Positions 18,922 to 26,568 of a DNA stretch of 64,000 nt are shown here, piece after piece (within the stretch, counting starts at the first letter, position 1; the number at the start of each line of letters is the position of its first letter). Source of the DNA: Aliiroseovarius sp. M344 (GTDB lineage: Bacteria; Pseudomonadota; Alphaproteobacteria; Rhodobacterales; Rhodobacteraceae); NCBI RefSeq assembly GCF_025140835.1, contig NZ_CP081153.1, forward strand, positions 2,480,001 through 2,544,000. Direction: 5' to 3'. Under the pieces are notes generated by a model. The model saw only the letters and a program-made list of their open reading frames with translations, searched no databases and had not been told where the DNA came from. A program made the translations under genes and the position numbers.

Positions 18922-19680
18922 ATGCCCGAGGCACTAGACATCACATTCTTTGCCTTTGCGATCCCTGCGGTGATCTTTGCGGGTATTTCCAAGGGCGGGT
19001 TCGGGTCAGGCGCGGCCTTTGCCGCGACGCCTTTGCTTGCGCTGATTCTGGAACCGGGGGCGGCCATCGGGCTGATGTTACCCCTTCTGATGCTGATGGA
19101 TGTGACAGCGCTGAAGCCGTATTGGCGCAAGTGGGATATGCCGTCAGCCAGGGCATTGGTGCTGGGCGCGGTGCCGGGGGTCGCGGTCGGCGCGCTCTTG
19201 TACTCCATCGCTGACCCCGACATCTTCCGCCTGTTGATCGGCCTGGTCGCTGTGGGGTTCGTCATGTTTCAAGCCGCCCGCGTGCGCGGTCTGATCCGGC
19301 CAGCCGCGCAGCCGATGTCGGCGGGTCTGGGTGGGTTCTGGGGTCTGATTGCCGGGTTCACCAGCTTCATCAGTCACGCTGGCGGACCACCCGCTGCGGT
19401 CTTCCTTTTGTCGCGTCGGCTGAACAAGACCACGTTTCAGGCCACAACAGTGATCAGCTTCTGGGCGATCAACATCATGAAGTTCGTTCCCTATTTCTTG
19501 CTCGGGATTTTTTCATGGCAGACGGCAAAAGCGGACCTGTTCCTGATCCCATTTGCCATTCTTGGCGTCTGGATCGGCGTTCACATGCACCACCGCCTGT
19601 CCGAGCGGAGCTTCTTTGCCTTCACCTATATCTTCCTGATCATCACCGGCACAAAGCTGATCTGGGAGGGGCTGACCTGA
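18922..19680 (+). CDS. TSUP (TauE/SafE) family membrane permease
   Basis: This 252-residue inner-membrane protein of the sulfite exporter TauE/SafE family has about eight hydrophobic segments. The N-terminal repeat contains GISKGGFGSG near residue 25, and the second half repeats the pattern GFTSFISHAGGPPAAVF near 150. The family moves sulfite, sulfonates or organic anions, and the substrate here is unknown. The frame extends 26 codons upstream through a GTG, but the ATG at 18922 has GAGG at a suitable distance and starts just before the first helix. It is divergent from mdh and shares its 5' region, which contains the palindrome TAGCGCTA. Confidence 0.88.
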   Translation: MPEALDITFFAFAIPAVIFAGISKGGFGSGAAFAATPLLALILEPGAAIGLMLPLLMLMDVTALKPYWRKWDMPSARALVLGAVPGVAVGALLYSIADPDIFRLLIGLVAVGFVMFQAARVRGLIRPAAQPMSAGLGGFWGLIAGFTSFISHAGGPPAAVFLLSRRLNKTTFQATTVISFWAINIMKFVPYFLLGIFSWQTAKADLFLIPFAILGVWIGVHMHHRLSERSFFAFTYIFLIITGTKLIWEGLT

Positions 19681-19715
19681 TCAGCGCCAATCGCGGACAG
19701 AGATAAATTTCTGCG

Positions 19716-19768
19716 TTGCGGCAATTCTAGCCTTGCGAAATGGTGCGCAAATGTGATCCCTTGCGCAA
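19716..19768. promoter_or_regulatory. Cluster of TTGCG-type repeats upstream of mcl2
   Basis: Four related elements lie within 53 bp: TTGCGGCAA (19716-19724), TTGCGAAA (19733-19740), GTGCGCAAA (19743-19751) and TTGCGCAA (19761-19768). They end 23 bp before the mcl2 start. They resemble the TTTGCAAA-type sites of short-chain acyl-CoA regulators (RamB/ScfR/PccR class) that control acetate and propionyl-CoA genes, but the match is partial. I treat this as a candidate only. Confidence 0.35.
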
Positions 19769-19791
19769 CAATATTACGGAGGTCCAGAATC

Positions 19792-20640
19792 ATGTCCACT
19801 CGCCCCTATCGTTCCGTTCTCTACATTCCGGGCTCGAAAGAGCGTGCGCTGGACAAAGCACGTGGCTTGCCCGCTGATGCGATCATCTTCGATCTGGAAG
19901 ATGCCGTCGCCCCCGACGCCAAGGTCGAGGCACGCGCAACCCTGAAGGCCGAACTGGACAAGGGCGGCTATGGGAACCGGGCCAAGATCGTCCGTATCAA
20001 CGGGTTCGACACGGCGTGGGGCAAAGACGATGTGGCAGCCTTTGTCGGGGCGGATATCGACGCGATCCTGATGCCCAAGGTGGATAATGCCGCACAGTTG
20101 GACGAATTGGCGGCACTGATCCCGAAGGTTGATCTGTGGGCGATGATGGAAACGCCGCTTGGCATGCTTAACGCCGCCGAGATTGCCGCCCATCCCCGTC
20201 TGAAAGGTTTCGTGATGGGCACCAATGACCTTGCCAAAGAGCTCAACACCCGTTTCCGCGCCGATCGGCTGCCGATGATGGGCGGGCTTCATTTGTGCAT
20301 TCTGGCGGCGAAGGCGCATGGCGTGGTGATCATCGATGGCGTCTATAACGCCTTCAAAGACGACGACGGTCTGAAAGCCGAATGCGATCAGGGGCGTGAC
20401 ATGGGTATGGACGGGAAAACCCTGATCCATCCGGCGCAACTGGACATTGCCAACACCGCGTTTGCTCCGTCCGAGGATGAAATCGATCTGGCCCAACGCC
20501 AGATCGCCGCCTTCGAAGACGCCGAGGCATCGGGCCAGGGGGTCGCGGTTGTGGATGGTAAAATCGTCGAAAACCTGCATGTTGTGACAGCAAAGGGCAT
20601 TCTGGCCAAGGCAGAAGCCATCGCCAAAATGGCCGACTAA
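19792..20640 (+). CDS. mcl2: (3S)-malyl-CoA thioesterase (Mcl2-like, CitE superfamily)
   Basis: This protein belongs to the citrate lyase beta / HpcH superfamily and has 282 residues. A TIM barrel begins with RSVLYIPGSKERALDKA. The Mg-binding acidic residues are in IIFDLEDAV near 30-38 and in MMETPLG near 125. In Rhodobacter sphaeroides the homologue in the same TCA neighbourhood, Mcl2, hydrolyses (3S)-malyl-CoA to malate and CoA as the last step of the ethylmalonyl-CoA pathway. Its neighbour mch supports that assignment. A plain malyl-CoA lyase is the alternative. The start follows GGAGG. It heads a four-gene operon with nnrU, DUF1737 and mch. Confidence 0.82.
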   Translation: MSTRPYRSVLYIPGSKERALDKARGLPADAIIFDLEDAVAPDAKVEARATLKAELDKGGYGNRAKIVRINGFDTAWGKDDVAAFVGADIDAILMPKVDNAAQLDELAALIPKVDLWAMMETPLGMLNAAEIAAHPRLKGFVMGTNDLAKELNTRFRADRLPMMGGLHLCILAAKAHGVVIIDGVYNAFKDDDGLKAECDQGRDMGMDGKTLIHPAQLDIANTAFAPSEDEIDLAQRQIAAFEDAEASGQGVAVVDGKIVENLHVVTAKGILAKAEAIAKMAD

Positions 20641-20654
20641 CGCGGAGAACACAC

Positions 20655-21203
20655 ATGACCATCCTGATCATCGGCATCGCCTTGTGGTACGGCGGGCACT
20701 TTTGGAAACGCGCCTTACCCGCGCGCCACGCAGCAATGGGCGACAAGGCGAAAGGAGTTTCGGCGCTAATCCTTCTTGCCGGCATTATCCTGATGGTGAT
20801 CGGCTACCGCAGTGTCGAAAGCTACGATTTGGTCGCTTATCCACCTTTCCTGAAACACATCAACAATCTGGCCATCGTGTTCGCGATCTATTTCATGAGC
20901 CCCGGACCATCGAAAGGCGCGCTGTTTTACAAGATGCGCCACCCGATGCTGACGGGCTTCATCATCTGGGCCGTGGCGCATATCTTGGTGAACCCCGATC
21001 TGGCGTCCATGGTATTGTTCGGCGCGCTGACGATCTGGGCGGTCGCCGAGATCGTCGTGATCAATCGGGCTGAACCAGAGTGGACACCAAACCCGAAAGG
21101 CCTCATCGCCAAGGATGGCATGTTCCTTGGTGCCTCGGTGGTTCTGACCCTGATCATTGGATTTATTCACGGGCTCATTGGCCCGTCGCCGTTCGGGATG
21201 TGA
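20655..21203 (+). CDS. NnrU-family membrane protein
   Basis: This 182-residue protein has about five or six hydrophobic helices and the NnrU signature KMRHPMLTGFIIWAVAHIL near residues 94-112. NnrU was first linked to nitric oxide metabolism near nnrR, and the family also includes isoprenoid-type methyltransferase-like membrane folds. Its biochemical role is unsettled. It lies 14 bp after mcl2 in the operon with mch. No nitrite or nitric oxide reductase genes are visible nearby, so a denitrification role is not supported by context. Confidence 0.82.
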   Translation: MTILIIGIALWYGGHFWKRALPARHAAMGDKAKGVSALILLAGIILMVIGYRSVESYDLVAYPPFLKHINNLAIVFAIYFMSPGPSKGALFYKMRHPMLTGFIIWAVAHILVNPDLASMVLFGALTIWAVAEIVVINRAEPEWTPNPKGLIAKDGMFLGASVVLTLIIGFIHGLIGPSPFGM

Positions 21204-21206
21204 GCC

Positions 21207-21410
21207 ATGAAACTGTATCGCCTGCTGACCGAAGACGACACGTCTGCCTTTTGCCATAAAGTGACCGCGGCCTTGAACAAAGGGTGGGAGTTGCACGGCG
21301 ACGCCGCCTATGCCGCTGATCCGACCACCGGAAAAATGCGCTGCGCGCAAGCGGTCGTAAAAGTCGTTCCGGGCGACTACACGCCCGACACCAAACTCGG
21401 AGATCACTGA
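21207..21410 (+). CDS. DUF1737 domain small protein
   Basis: This 67-residue cytoplasmic protein matches the DUF1737 pattern: MKLYRLLTEDDTSAFCHKVTAALNKGW-type start, then GWELHGD. The function is unknown. It starts 3 bp after nnrU, and its TGA overlaps the ATG of mch by one base, so it is co-translated with the ethylmalonyl-CoA gene. Small proteins of this family often sit beside acyl-CoA metabolism genes in Rhodobacterales, from memory. Confidence 0.8.
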   Translation: MKLYRLLTEDDTSAFCHKVTAALNKGWELHGDAAYAADPTTGKMRCAQAVVKVVPGDYTPDTKLGDH

Positions 21411-22444
21411 TGGCGAAAACCAATCCCGGCCGCTTTTTCGAAGATTACAAGCTGGGCGATGTGATCGACCACGCCGTGCCGCGCACCGTCGCCGAAGGGG
21501 AACGCGCGCTGTATCACGCGCTCTATCCCGCACGCCACGCGCTGTATTCCTCGGATGAATTTGCAGGCAGTTGCGGGTTAGAAGGGTCGCCCATCGACGA
21601 CCTGATCGCCTTCCACGTCGTGTTTGGAAAGACCGTTCCCGACATCTCGCTGAATGCGGTGGCCAATCTTGGCTATGCCGAAGGCCGCTGGTTGAAGCCG
21701 GTCTATCCCGGTGACACGCTGCGATCGTCGTCCGAGGTGATCGGGCTGAAACAGAATTCAAACGGCAAGTCGGGCGTAGTTTGGGTGCGCACGCGTGGTG
21801 TAAACCAAGTGGGCGAGCCGGTGTTGGAATATGTGCGCTGGGTCATGGTGCGCAAAAACGATCTGGACGCGCCAGCACCCGAAACCGTTATCCCGGACTT
21901 GAAAGGCACATTGAACGCCAGCGATCTGGTGATCCCAGAGGGGCTGTCATTCGAGGACTATGATTTCACCTTGGCCGGAGAGCCGCACCGCTGGGGCGAC
22001 TATGAAGTGGGCGAGAAAATCGACCACGTGGATGGCGTTACCGTTGAGGAAGCCGAGCATATGATCGCCACGCGACTGTGGCAAAACACCGCCAAAGTGC
22101 ATTTCGACGCGACGTTCCGCCCGGATGGTCAGCGCTTGATCTATGGCGGTCACGTGATTTCGATGGCGCGGGCCTTGTCGTTCAATGGGCTTGCGAACGC
22201 CCAGATGATCGTCGGCCTGAACGGCGGTGCGCATGCCAACCCCTGTTTCGCAGGCGACACGATCCGCGCATGGTCCGAGGTCTTGGACAAAGCCGACACC
22301 GACGCCCCCGGCGTAGGCGCTGTGCGCTTGCGCTTGGTCGCGGTGAAGCACGGGGCAACCGAGTTCGCCTTGAAGGGCGACGACGGCAAGTATTTGCCCG
22401 AGGTGATGCTGGATCTGGATTACTGGGCGTTGTTGCCCAAGTAA
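21410..22444 (+). CDS. mch: Mesaconyl-CoA hydratase (beta-methylmalyl-CoA dehydratase)
   Basis: This enzyme reversibly hydrates mesaconyl-C1-CoA to beta-methylmalyl-CoA in the ethylmalonyl-CoA pathway of acetate assimilation. Its 344 residues form a double hot-dog protein of the MaoC type. The first domain is at about 10-150 (FFEDYKLGDVIDH opening) and the second at about 180-340 (WGDYEVGEKIDHVDG opening, IYGGHVISMARALSFNGL core). Length and layout match the characterised Rhodobacter Mch. It is the last gene of the mcl2 operon and lies 250 bp before sdhC. Confidence 0.9.
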   Translation: MAKTNPGRFFEDYKLGDVIDHAVPRTVAEGERALYHALYPARHALYSSDEFAGSCGLEGSPIDDLIAFHVVFGKTVPDISLNAVANLGYAEGRWLKPVYPGDTLRSSSEVIGLKQNSNGKSGVVWVRTRGVNQVGEPVLEYVRWVMVRKNDLDAPAPETVIPDLKGTLNASDLVIPEGLSFEDYDFTLAGEPHRWGDYEVGEKIDHVDGVTVEEAEHMIATRLWQNTAKVHFDATFRPDGQRLIYGGHVISMARALSFNGLANAQMIVGLNGGAHANPCFAGDTIRAWSEVLDKADTDAPGVGAVRLRLVAVKHGATEFALKGDDGKYLPEVMLDLDYWALLPK

Positions 22445-22540
22445 TTTTGCCGTAACCGAACAGAAGGGCAAGCCCACGCTGCCACGCAGCATTTCGCGCA
22501 CCGTGTTTGATTTGATTTTTCGCGCAAATGCCGCCCATCC

Positions 22541-22573
22541 CTGTGATCACAAGATTTATTTATGTGATCACAA
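22541..22573 (+). promoter_or_regulatory. Paired TTGTGATCACAA-type palindromes upstream of sdhC
   Basis: Sites at 22541-22552 and 22562-22573 share the core TGTGATCACA and are 21 bp centre to centre, the same spacing as before sucC. They end 122 bp before the sdhC ATG. A TGTTAGCGCAA motif follows at 22591-22601, as before sucC. They are candidate operators of the GntR/FCD protein at 4726-5379. The gap 22445-22695 holds no gene. Confidence 0.7.
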
Positions 22574-22695
22574 GGGTAGTTTTTCACTCTTGTTAGCGCA
22601 ATTTCCCTGTTTTTCGCCGTCCATAACGCGTGACTCTGGCTGGCAAAAAGCGCTATTCCTGTCACAACAGTCGCAACAGACAGAAGGAGGCCGCC

Positions 22696-23079
22696 ATGGC
22701 CGACGTGAATAGGGGCAACCGCCCTCTATCCCCGCATCTGCAGATTTACCGCCCGCAGCTGACCTCCATTACCTCGATCTTCGCCCGGATTACCGGCGTT
22801 GCCCTTTTGGGGGCCGCGATCTTGGTCGTATGGTGGTTCATCGCAGCCGCAATGGGTCCGGGATACTACGATTTTGTTAATGGGCTGATGACGTCGTTCA
22901 TCGGCGATGTGATCATGTTCCTGGCGCTTTGGGCATTGTGCTACCACGCGCTGTCCGGCCTCCGGCACCTGATCTGGGACATCGGCATTGGCCTTGATGT
23001 TGAAACAGCCGAGAAGATGGGCATTGGCGTCATCATCGGCTCAGTCGTTTTGGCGATCCTTGTCGCCATCATTGTGTAA
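22696..23079 (+). CDS. sdhC: Succinate dehydrogenase cytochrome b556 subunit
   Basis: This membrane anchor of complex II helps bind heme b and ubiquinone. It has 127 residues with three hydrophobic helices. The opening NRGNRPLSPHLQIYRP is the SdhC signature, with SITSIFARITGVAL next (quinone-site Ser and Arg). The heme-ligand histidine is in CYHALSGLRHLIWD near residue 80-88. A longer frame exists, but AGGAGG lies 7 nt before the ATG at 22696. It is first in sdhCDAB. Confidence 0.94.
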   Translation: MADVNRGNRPLSPHLQIYRPQLTSITSIFARITGVALLGAAILVVWWFIAAAMGPGYYDFVNGLMTSFIGDVIMFLALWALCYHALSGLRHLIWDIGIGLDVETAEKMGIGVIIGSVVLAILVAIIV

Positions 23080-23089
23080 GGGGGCAGGC

Positions 23090-23461
23090 ATGCATTATCT
23101 GACCGACCGAAAACGCGCAGTGGGCAAAGGGGCTTCTGGCTCTGGTACCGAAAATTTCTGGGGACAGGCTATTTCGGCTGTTGGCCTTCTGATCCTGATG
23201 CCTCTGTTCGCGCTGACCTTTGGCTGCGCCCTTGGCTTGCCATATGAAGAGGCCGTGGCCTATTACCAACGCCCCTTCCCGGCCATCATCGCTGCCATGA
23301 CGCTCGTGACAGCGATGGTTCATTTTCGCCACGGCATCCAAGTGGTGATCGAAGATTATTCGCGCGGCGTGACCAAGAAGTTCCTCGTGATCACCTGCAC
23401 CGCATTGGCTTATACAATTCTGGCAGTTGGCCTTTATGGTCTTGCCCGCATCGCCTTTTAA
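23090..23461 (+). CDS. sdhD: Succinate dehydrogenase membrane anchor subunit
   Basis: This is the second membrane anchor of complex II, 123 residues with three helices. The N-terminal KRAVGKGASGSGTENFW and the first helix with LPLFAL-type residues match alphaproteobacterial SdhD. The heme histidine is expected in MVHFRHGIQVVIEDY near residues 80-95, followed by the D/Y pair near the quinone site. The start has a GGGGGCAGGC region before ATG and lies 10 bp after sdhC. Confidence 0.92.
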   Translation: MHYLTDRKRAVGKGASGSGTENFWGQAISAVGLLILMPLFALTFGCALGLPYEEAVAYYQRPFPAIIAAMTLVTAMVHFRHGIQVVIEDYSRGVTKKFLVITCTALAYTILAVGLYGLARIAF

Positions 23462-23479
23462 GACCGGAGAGCAACCCAA

Positions 23480-25285
23480 ATGGCAGCTTACGAATACGAA
23501 ACACACGAATATGACGTGGTCGTGGTCGGTGCCGGTGGCGCCGGTCTGCGGGCCACGCTTGGCATGGCCGAACAAGGTTTGCGCACCGCTTGTGTGACCA
23601 AAGTTTTCCCGACCCGCTCGCACACTGTGGCCGCCCAAGGCGGCATCGCCGCGTCCCTGTCCAACATGGGCCCGGACAACTGGCAGTGGCACATGTATGA
23701 CACCGTGAAAGGCTCGGACTGGCTGGGCGACACGGACGCGATGGAATATCTCGCCCGCGAAGCGCCCAAGGCGGTTTACGAGCTGGAACACTACGGCGTG
23801 CCCTTCTCGCGCACCGAGGAAGGCAAGATTTACCAGCGTCCCTTCGGCGGCCACACCACCGAATTTGGTGACGGTCCACCTGTTCAACGGACTTGTGCCG
23901 CAGCTGACCGGACCGGTCACGCGATCCTGCACACGCTTTACGGCCAGTCGCTGAAGAACAACGCGGAATTCTACGTTGAATACTTCGCCATCGACCTGAT
24001 CATGTCGGATGACGGCGAATGTCAGGGTGTTGTCTGCTGGAAGCTCGACGATGGCACGATGCACGTCTTCAACGCCAAGATGGTCGTTCTGGCCACCGGC
24101 GGTTACGGACGCGCCTTCTTCTCGGCCACCTCGGCCCACACCTGCACCGGCGACGGTGGCGGCATGGTGGCGCGCGCAGGACTGGCCTTGCAAGATATGG
24201 AGTTCGTTCAGTTCCACCCGACCGGCATCTACGGCTCGGGTTGTCTGATTACCGAAGGTGCGCGCGGCGAAGGCGGCTATCTGGTGAACAGCGAAGGCGA
24301 ACGGTTCATGGAGCGATACGCGCCCCAGTATAAAGACCTTGCCCCGCGCGATTACGTATCCCGCTCGATGACCATGGAAATTCGCGAAGGCCGCGGCGTC
24401 GGCGCGGAAGGTGATCACATCTTCCTGCACCTCGATCACTTGCCTTCCGAGGCTTTGGCCGAACGCCTGCCCGGCATTTCGGAAAGCGCCAAGATTTTCG
24501 CGGGCGTCGATGTGACCAAGGAACCGATCCCGGTTCTGCCGACGGTTCACTACAATATGGGCGGCATTCCAACGAACTATTGGGGCGAAGTGCTGAACCC
24601 GACCGCCAAAGACCCGACCGCTGTAGTACCCGGTCTGATGGCTGTGGGCGAAGCGGGTTGTGCCTCGGTGCATGGCGCGAACCGCCTTGGCTCGAATTCG
24701 CTGATTGACCTTGTGGTCTTTGGCCGCGCCGCCGCGATCCGCGCCGGTAAGATTGTCGACGCTGACAGCGCCAATCCGGTTCTGAACCAAGGCTCGGTCG
24801 ACAAGGCGTTTGACCGTTTCGACGGGTTGCGCAATGCCAACGGTTCCGTTCCAACCGCCGAGCTGCGTCTTGAAATGCAGAAGACCATGCAGGCAGATGC
24901 CGCCGTCTTCCGCACTGCCAAGACCATGAAGGAAGGCGTCGAGAAGATGACAGCCGTGGCCGCCAAGATGGACGATCTGTCCGTCACCGACCGCTCGCTT
25001 GTTTGGAACTCGGACCTGATGGAGACGCTTGAGCTGGCAAACCTCATGCCGAACGCACTGGCGACCATTCACGGCGCGGAAGCGCGCGAGGAAAGCCGCG
25101 GGGCGCACGCCCACGAGGACTTCCCCAAGCGTGACGACAAGAAGTGGCGTGTCCACACCGTCAGCCGCGTCGATGGCAACAAGGTTGATCTGAGCTATCG
25201 CCCCGTCATCACCGATCCGCTGACCACCGAAACCGAGGGTGGCATCAGCCTCAAGAAAATCGCGCCCAAAGCGCGGACGTTCTAA
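23480..25285 (+). CDS. sdhA: Succinate dehydrogenase flavoprotein subunit
   Basis: This is the catalytic FAD subunit of complex II, oxidising succinate to fumarate. It has 601 residues. The FAD motif GAGGAG is at about 14-19. Covalent FAD attaches to the histidine of [11 protein letters not shown] near 46. The capping domain carries HPTGIYGSG. The active-site loop includes REGRGVG, and [11 protein letters not shown] near 395-405 binds FAD. A long open frame antisense to most of this gene is a codon-bias shadow. It lies 18 bp after sdhD and 12 bp before sdhB. Confidence 0.97.
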   Translation: MAAYEYETHEYDVVVVGAGGAGLRATLGMAEQGLRTACVTKVFPTRSHTVAAQGGIAASLSNMGPDNWQWHMYDTVKGSDWLGDTDAMEYLAREAPKAVYELEHYGVPFSRTEEGKIYQRPFGGHTTEFGDGPPVQRTCAAADRTGHAILHTLYGQSLKNNAEFYVEYFAIDLIMSDDGECQGVVCWKLDDGTMHVFNAKMVVLATGGYGRAFFSATSAHTCTGDGGGMVARAGLALQDMEFVQFHPTGIYGSGCLITEGARGEGGYLVNSEGERFMERYAPQYKDLAPRDYVSRSMTMEIREGRGVGAEGDHIFLHLDHLPSEALAERLPGISESAKIFAGVDVTKEPIPVLPTVHYNMGGIPTNYWGEVLNPTAKDPTAVVPGLMAVGEAGCASVHGANRLGSNSLIDLVVFGRAAAIRAGKIVDADSANPVLNQGSVDKAFDRFDGLRNANGSVPTAELRLEMQKTMQADAAVFRTAKTMKEGVEKMTAVAAKMDDLSVTDRSLVWNSDLMETLELANLMPNALATIHGAEAREESRGAHAHEDFPKRDDKKWRVHTVSRVDGNKVDLSYRPVITDPLTTETEGGISLKKIAPKARTF

Positions 25286-25297
25286 GGAGGACACGAC

Positions 25298-26077
25298 ATG
25301 GTACAGTTTAAGCTTCCGAAGAATTCAACAGTCCGCACCGGCAAAACCTGGCCCAAGCCAGATGGCGCGACCAACGTGCGCAAGTTCCAGATTTACCGCT
25401 GGACGCCGGACGATGGCGAAAACCCTCGCGTCGACACCTATTTCGTCGACATGGATAAATGCGGCCCGATGGTTCTGGACGCGCTGATCAAGATCAAGAA
25501 CGAGATTGATCCTACACTCACCTTCCGCCGGTCGTGTCGCGAAGGCATCTGCGGATCCTGCGCGATGAACATCGACGGCATCAACACGCTGGCCTGTATC
25601 TATGGCATGGACGAGATCAAGGGCGACGTGAAAATCTACCCCTTGCCGCACACACCTGTCGTGCGCGACCTGATCCCGGACCTTACGCATTTCTATGCAC
25701 AGCATGCCTCGATCATGCCGTGGCTGGAAACCAAGACCAATCGCCCGGCGAAAGAGTGGAAGCAGTCGATCGAAGACCGCAAGAAACTTGATGGCCTGTA
25801 TGAATGCGTCATGTGTGCCAGTTGCTCGACATCCTGCCCGAGCTATTGGTGGAATGGCGACCGCTACCTTGGACCAGCCGCGCTGCTCCATGCGTATCGC
25901 TGGATCATCGACAGCCGTGACGAAGCAACCGGTGAGCGTCTGGACGAGTTGGAAGACCCCTTCAAGCTGTATCGCTGCCACACAATCATGAACTGCGCCA
26001 AGACCTGCCCGAAAGGTCTGAACCCGGCCAAGGCAATTGCCTCGATCAAGAAGATGATGGTCGAACGCACGCTTTGA
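25298..26077 (+). CDS. sdhB: Succinate dehydrogenase iron-sulfur subunit
   Basis: This subunit carries the three Fe-S clusters that link FAD to ubiquinone. It has 259 residues. The 2Fe-2S cysteines are in [13 protein letters not shown] and a later LAC near residues 72-92. The 4Fe-4S motif is [12 protein letters not shown] near 170-180. The 3Fe-4S/4Fe-4S second motif [14 protein letters not shown] is near 228-240. AAGGAGG precedes the start. It ends sdhCDAB, with a terminator 21 bp downstream. Confidence 0.97.
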   Translation: MVQFKLPKNSTVRTGKTWPKPDGATNVRKFQIYRWTPDDGENPRVDTYFVDMDKCGPMVLDALIKIKNEIDPTLTFRRSCREGICGSCAMNIDGINTLACIYGMDEIKGDVKIYPLPHTPVVRDLIPDLTHFYAQHASIMPWLETKTNRPAKEWKQSIEDRKKLDGLYECVMCASCSTSCPSYWWNGDRYLGPAALLHAYRWIIDSRDEATGERLDELEDPFKLYRCHTIMNCAKTCPKGLNPAKAIASIKKMMVERTL

Positions 26078-26097
26078 TTGAGCGCCAGATATGTGCG

Positions 26098-26126
26098 AAA
26101 AGGGCGGTCTGTTGACCGCCCTTTTT
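26098..26126 (+). terminator. Rho-independent terminator after sdhB
   Basis: The stem AAAGGGCGGTC/GACCGCCCTTT, with loop TGTT, is followed by a T-run. The last T residues run into an ATG at 26128 that is not the preferred start of the next gene. Confidence 0.93.
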
Positions 26127-26139
26127 TATGCGAGGTTCA

Positions 26140-26565
26140 ATGTCTGGCTATTCAGGTGCACCGCTCGAAAAGAAACTTGGCCTGAAAGACGGGCAGCGCG
26201 TGGCGTGGATCAATCGCCCCGATACCCATGAAGGCTTGACCACCAGTCGTGCGTTCATCTTGGTGGACGACACCACGCCCAAGACGCTGGGTGGCCCTTA
26301 TGATGTTATCCACTACTTCACCGACAGCAGGGCAGAGCTGGAAACCGCGCTGCCTCAACTTCTGGCCAACCTCGACAAAGACGGGATGATTTGGGTGAGC
26401 TGGCCCAAGAAGGCCTCAAAGGTGCCGACGGATATGAACGAAGACGTCATCCGAAACCTCGCGCTTGAGGGCGTGCTTGTCGACGTGAAAGTCTGTGCTG
26501 TGGACGAGATCTGGTCGGGTCTGAAACTTGTGATCCGCAAAGAACACCGCGCGCAGCACGGCTAA
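26140..26565 (+). CDS. DUF3052-family protein
   Basis: This 141-residue cytoplasmic protein matches the DUF3052 family, with SGYSGAPLEKKLGLK opening and the DGMIWVSWPKKASKV motif near residue 85. A related two-copy form is known in actinobacteria. The biochemical function is not known. The ATG at 26128 would lie in the sdh terminator, while the ATG at 26140 has GAGG 6 nt upstream and starts the conserved part, so I use the latter. It ends 3 bp from the convergent FtsX-like gene. Confidence 0.82.
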   Translation: MSGYSGAPLEKKLGLKDGQRVAWINRPDTHEGLTTSRAFILVDDTTPKTLGGPYDVIHYFTDSRAELETALPQLLANLDKDGMIWVSWPKKASKVPTDMNEDVIRNLALEGVLVDVKVCAVDEIWSGLKLVIRKEHRAQHG

Positions 26566-26568
26566 GGG

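Noticed and set aside
24411..24418. GTGATCAC core inside sdhA
   Set aside because: It is within coding sequence, lacks the TT/AA flanks and has no partner 21 bp away.
23069..25294. Very long 741-residue reading frame antisense to sdhD and sdhA
   Set aside because: It mirrors the strongly biased codons of sdhA; it has no ribosome site or recognisable domain, while sdhA is unmistakable.
26128..26139. Upstream ATG for the DUF3052 gene
   Set aside because: It falls directly on the sdhB terminator T-run and has no ribosome site; the ATG at 26140 has GAGG.
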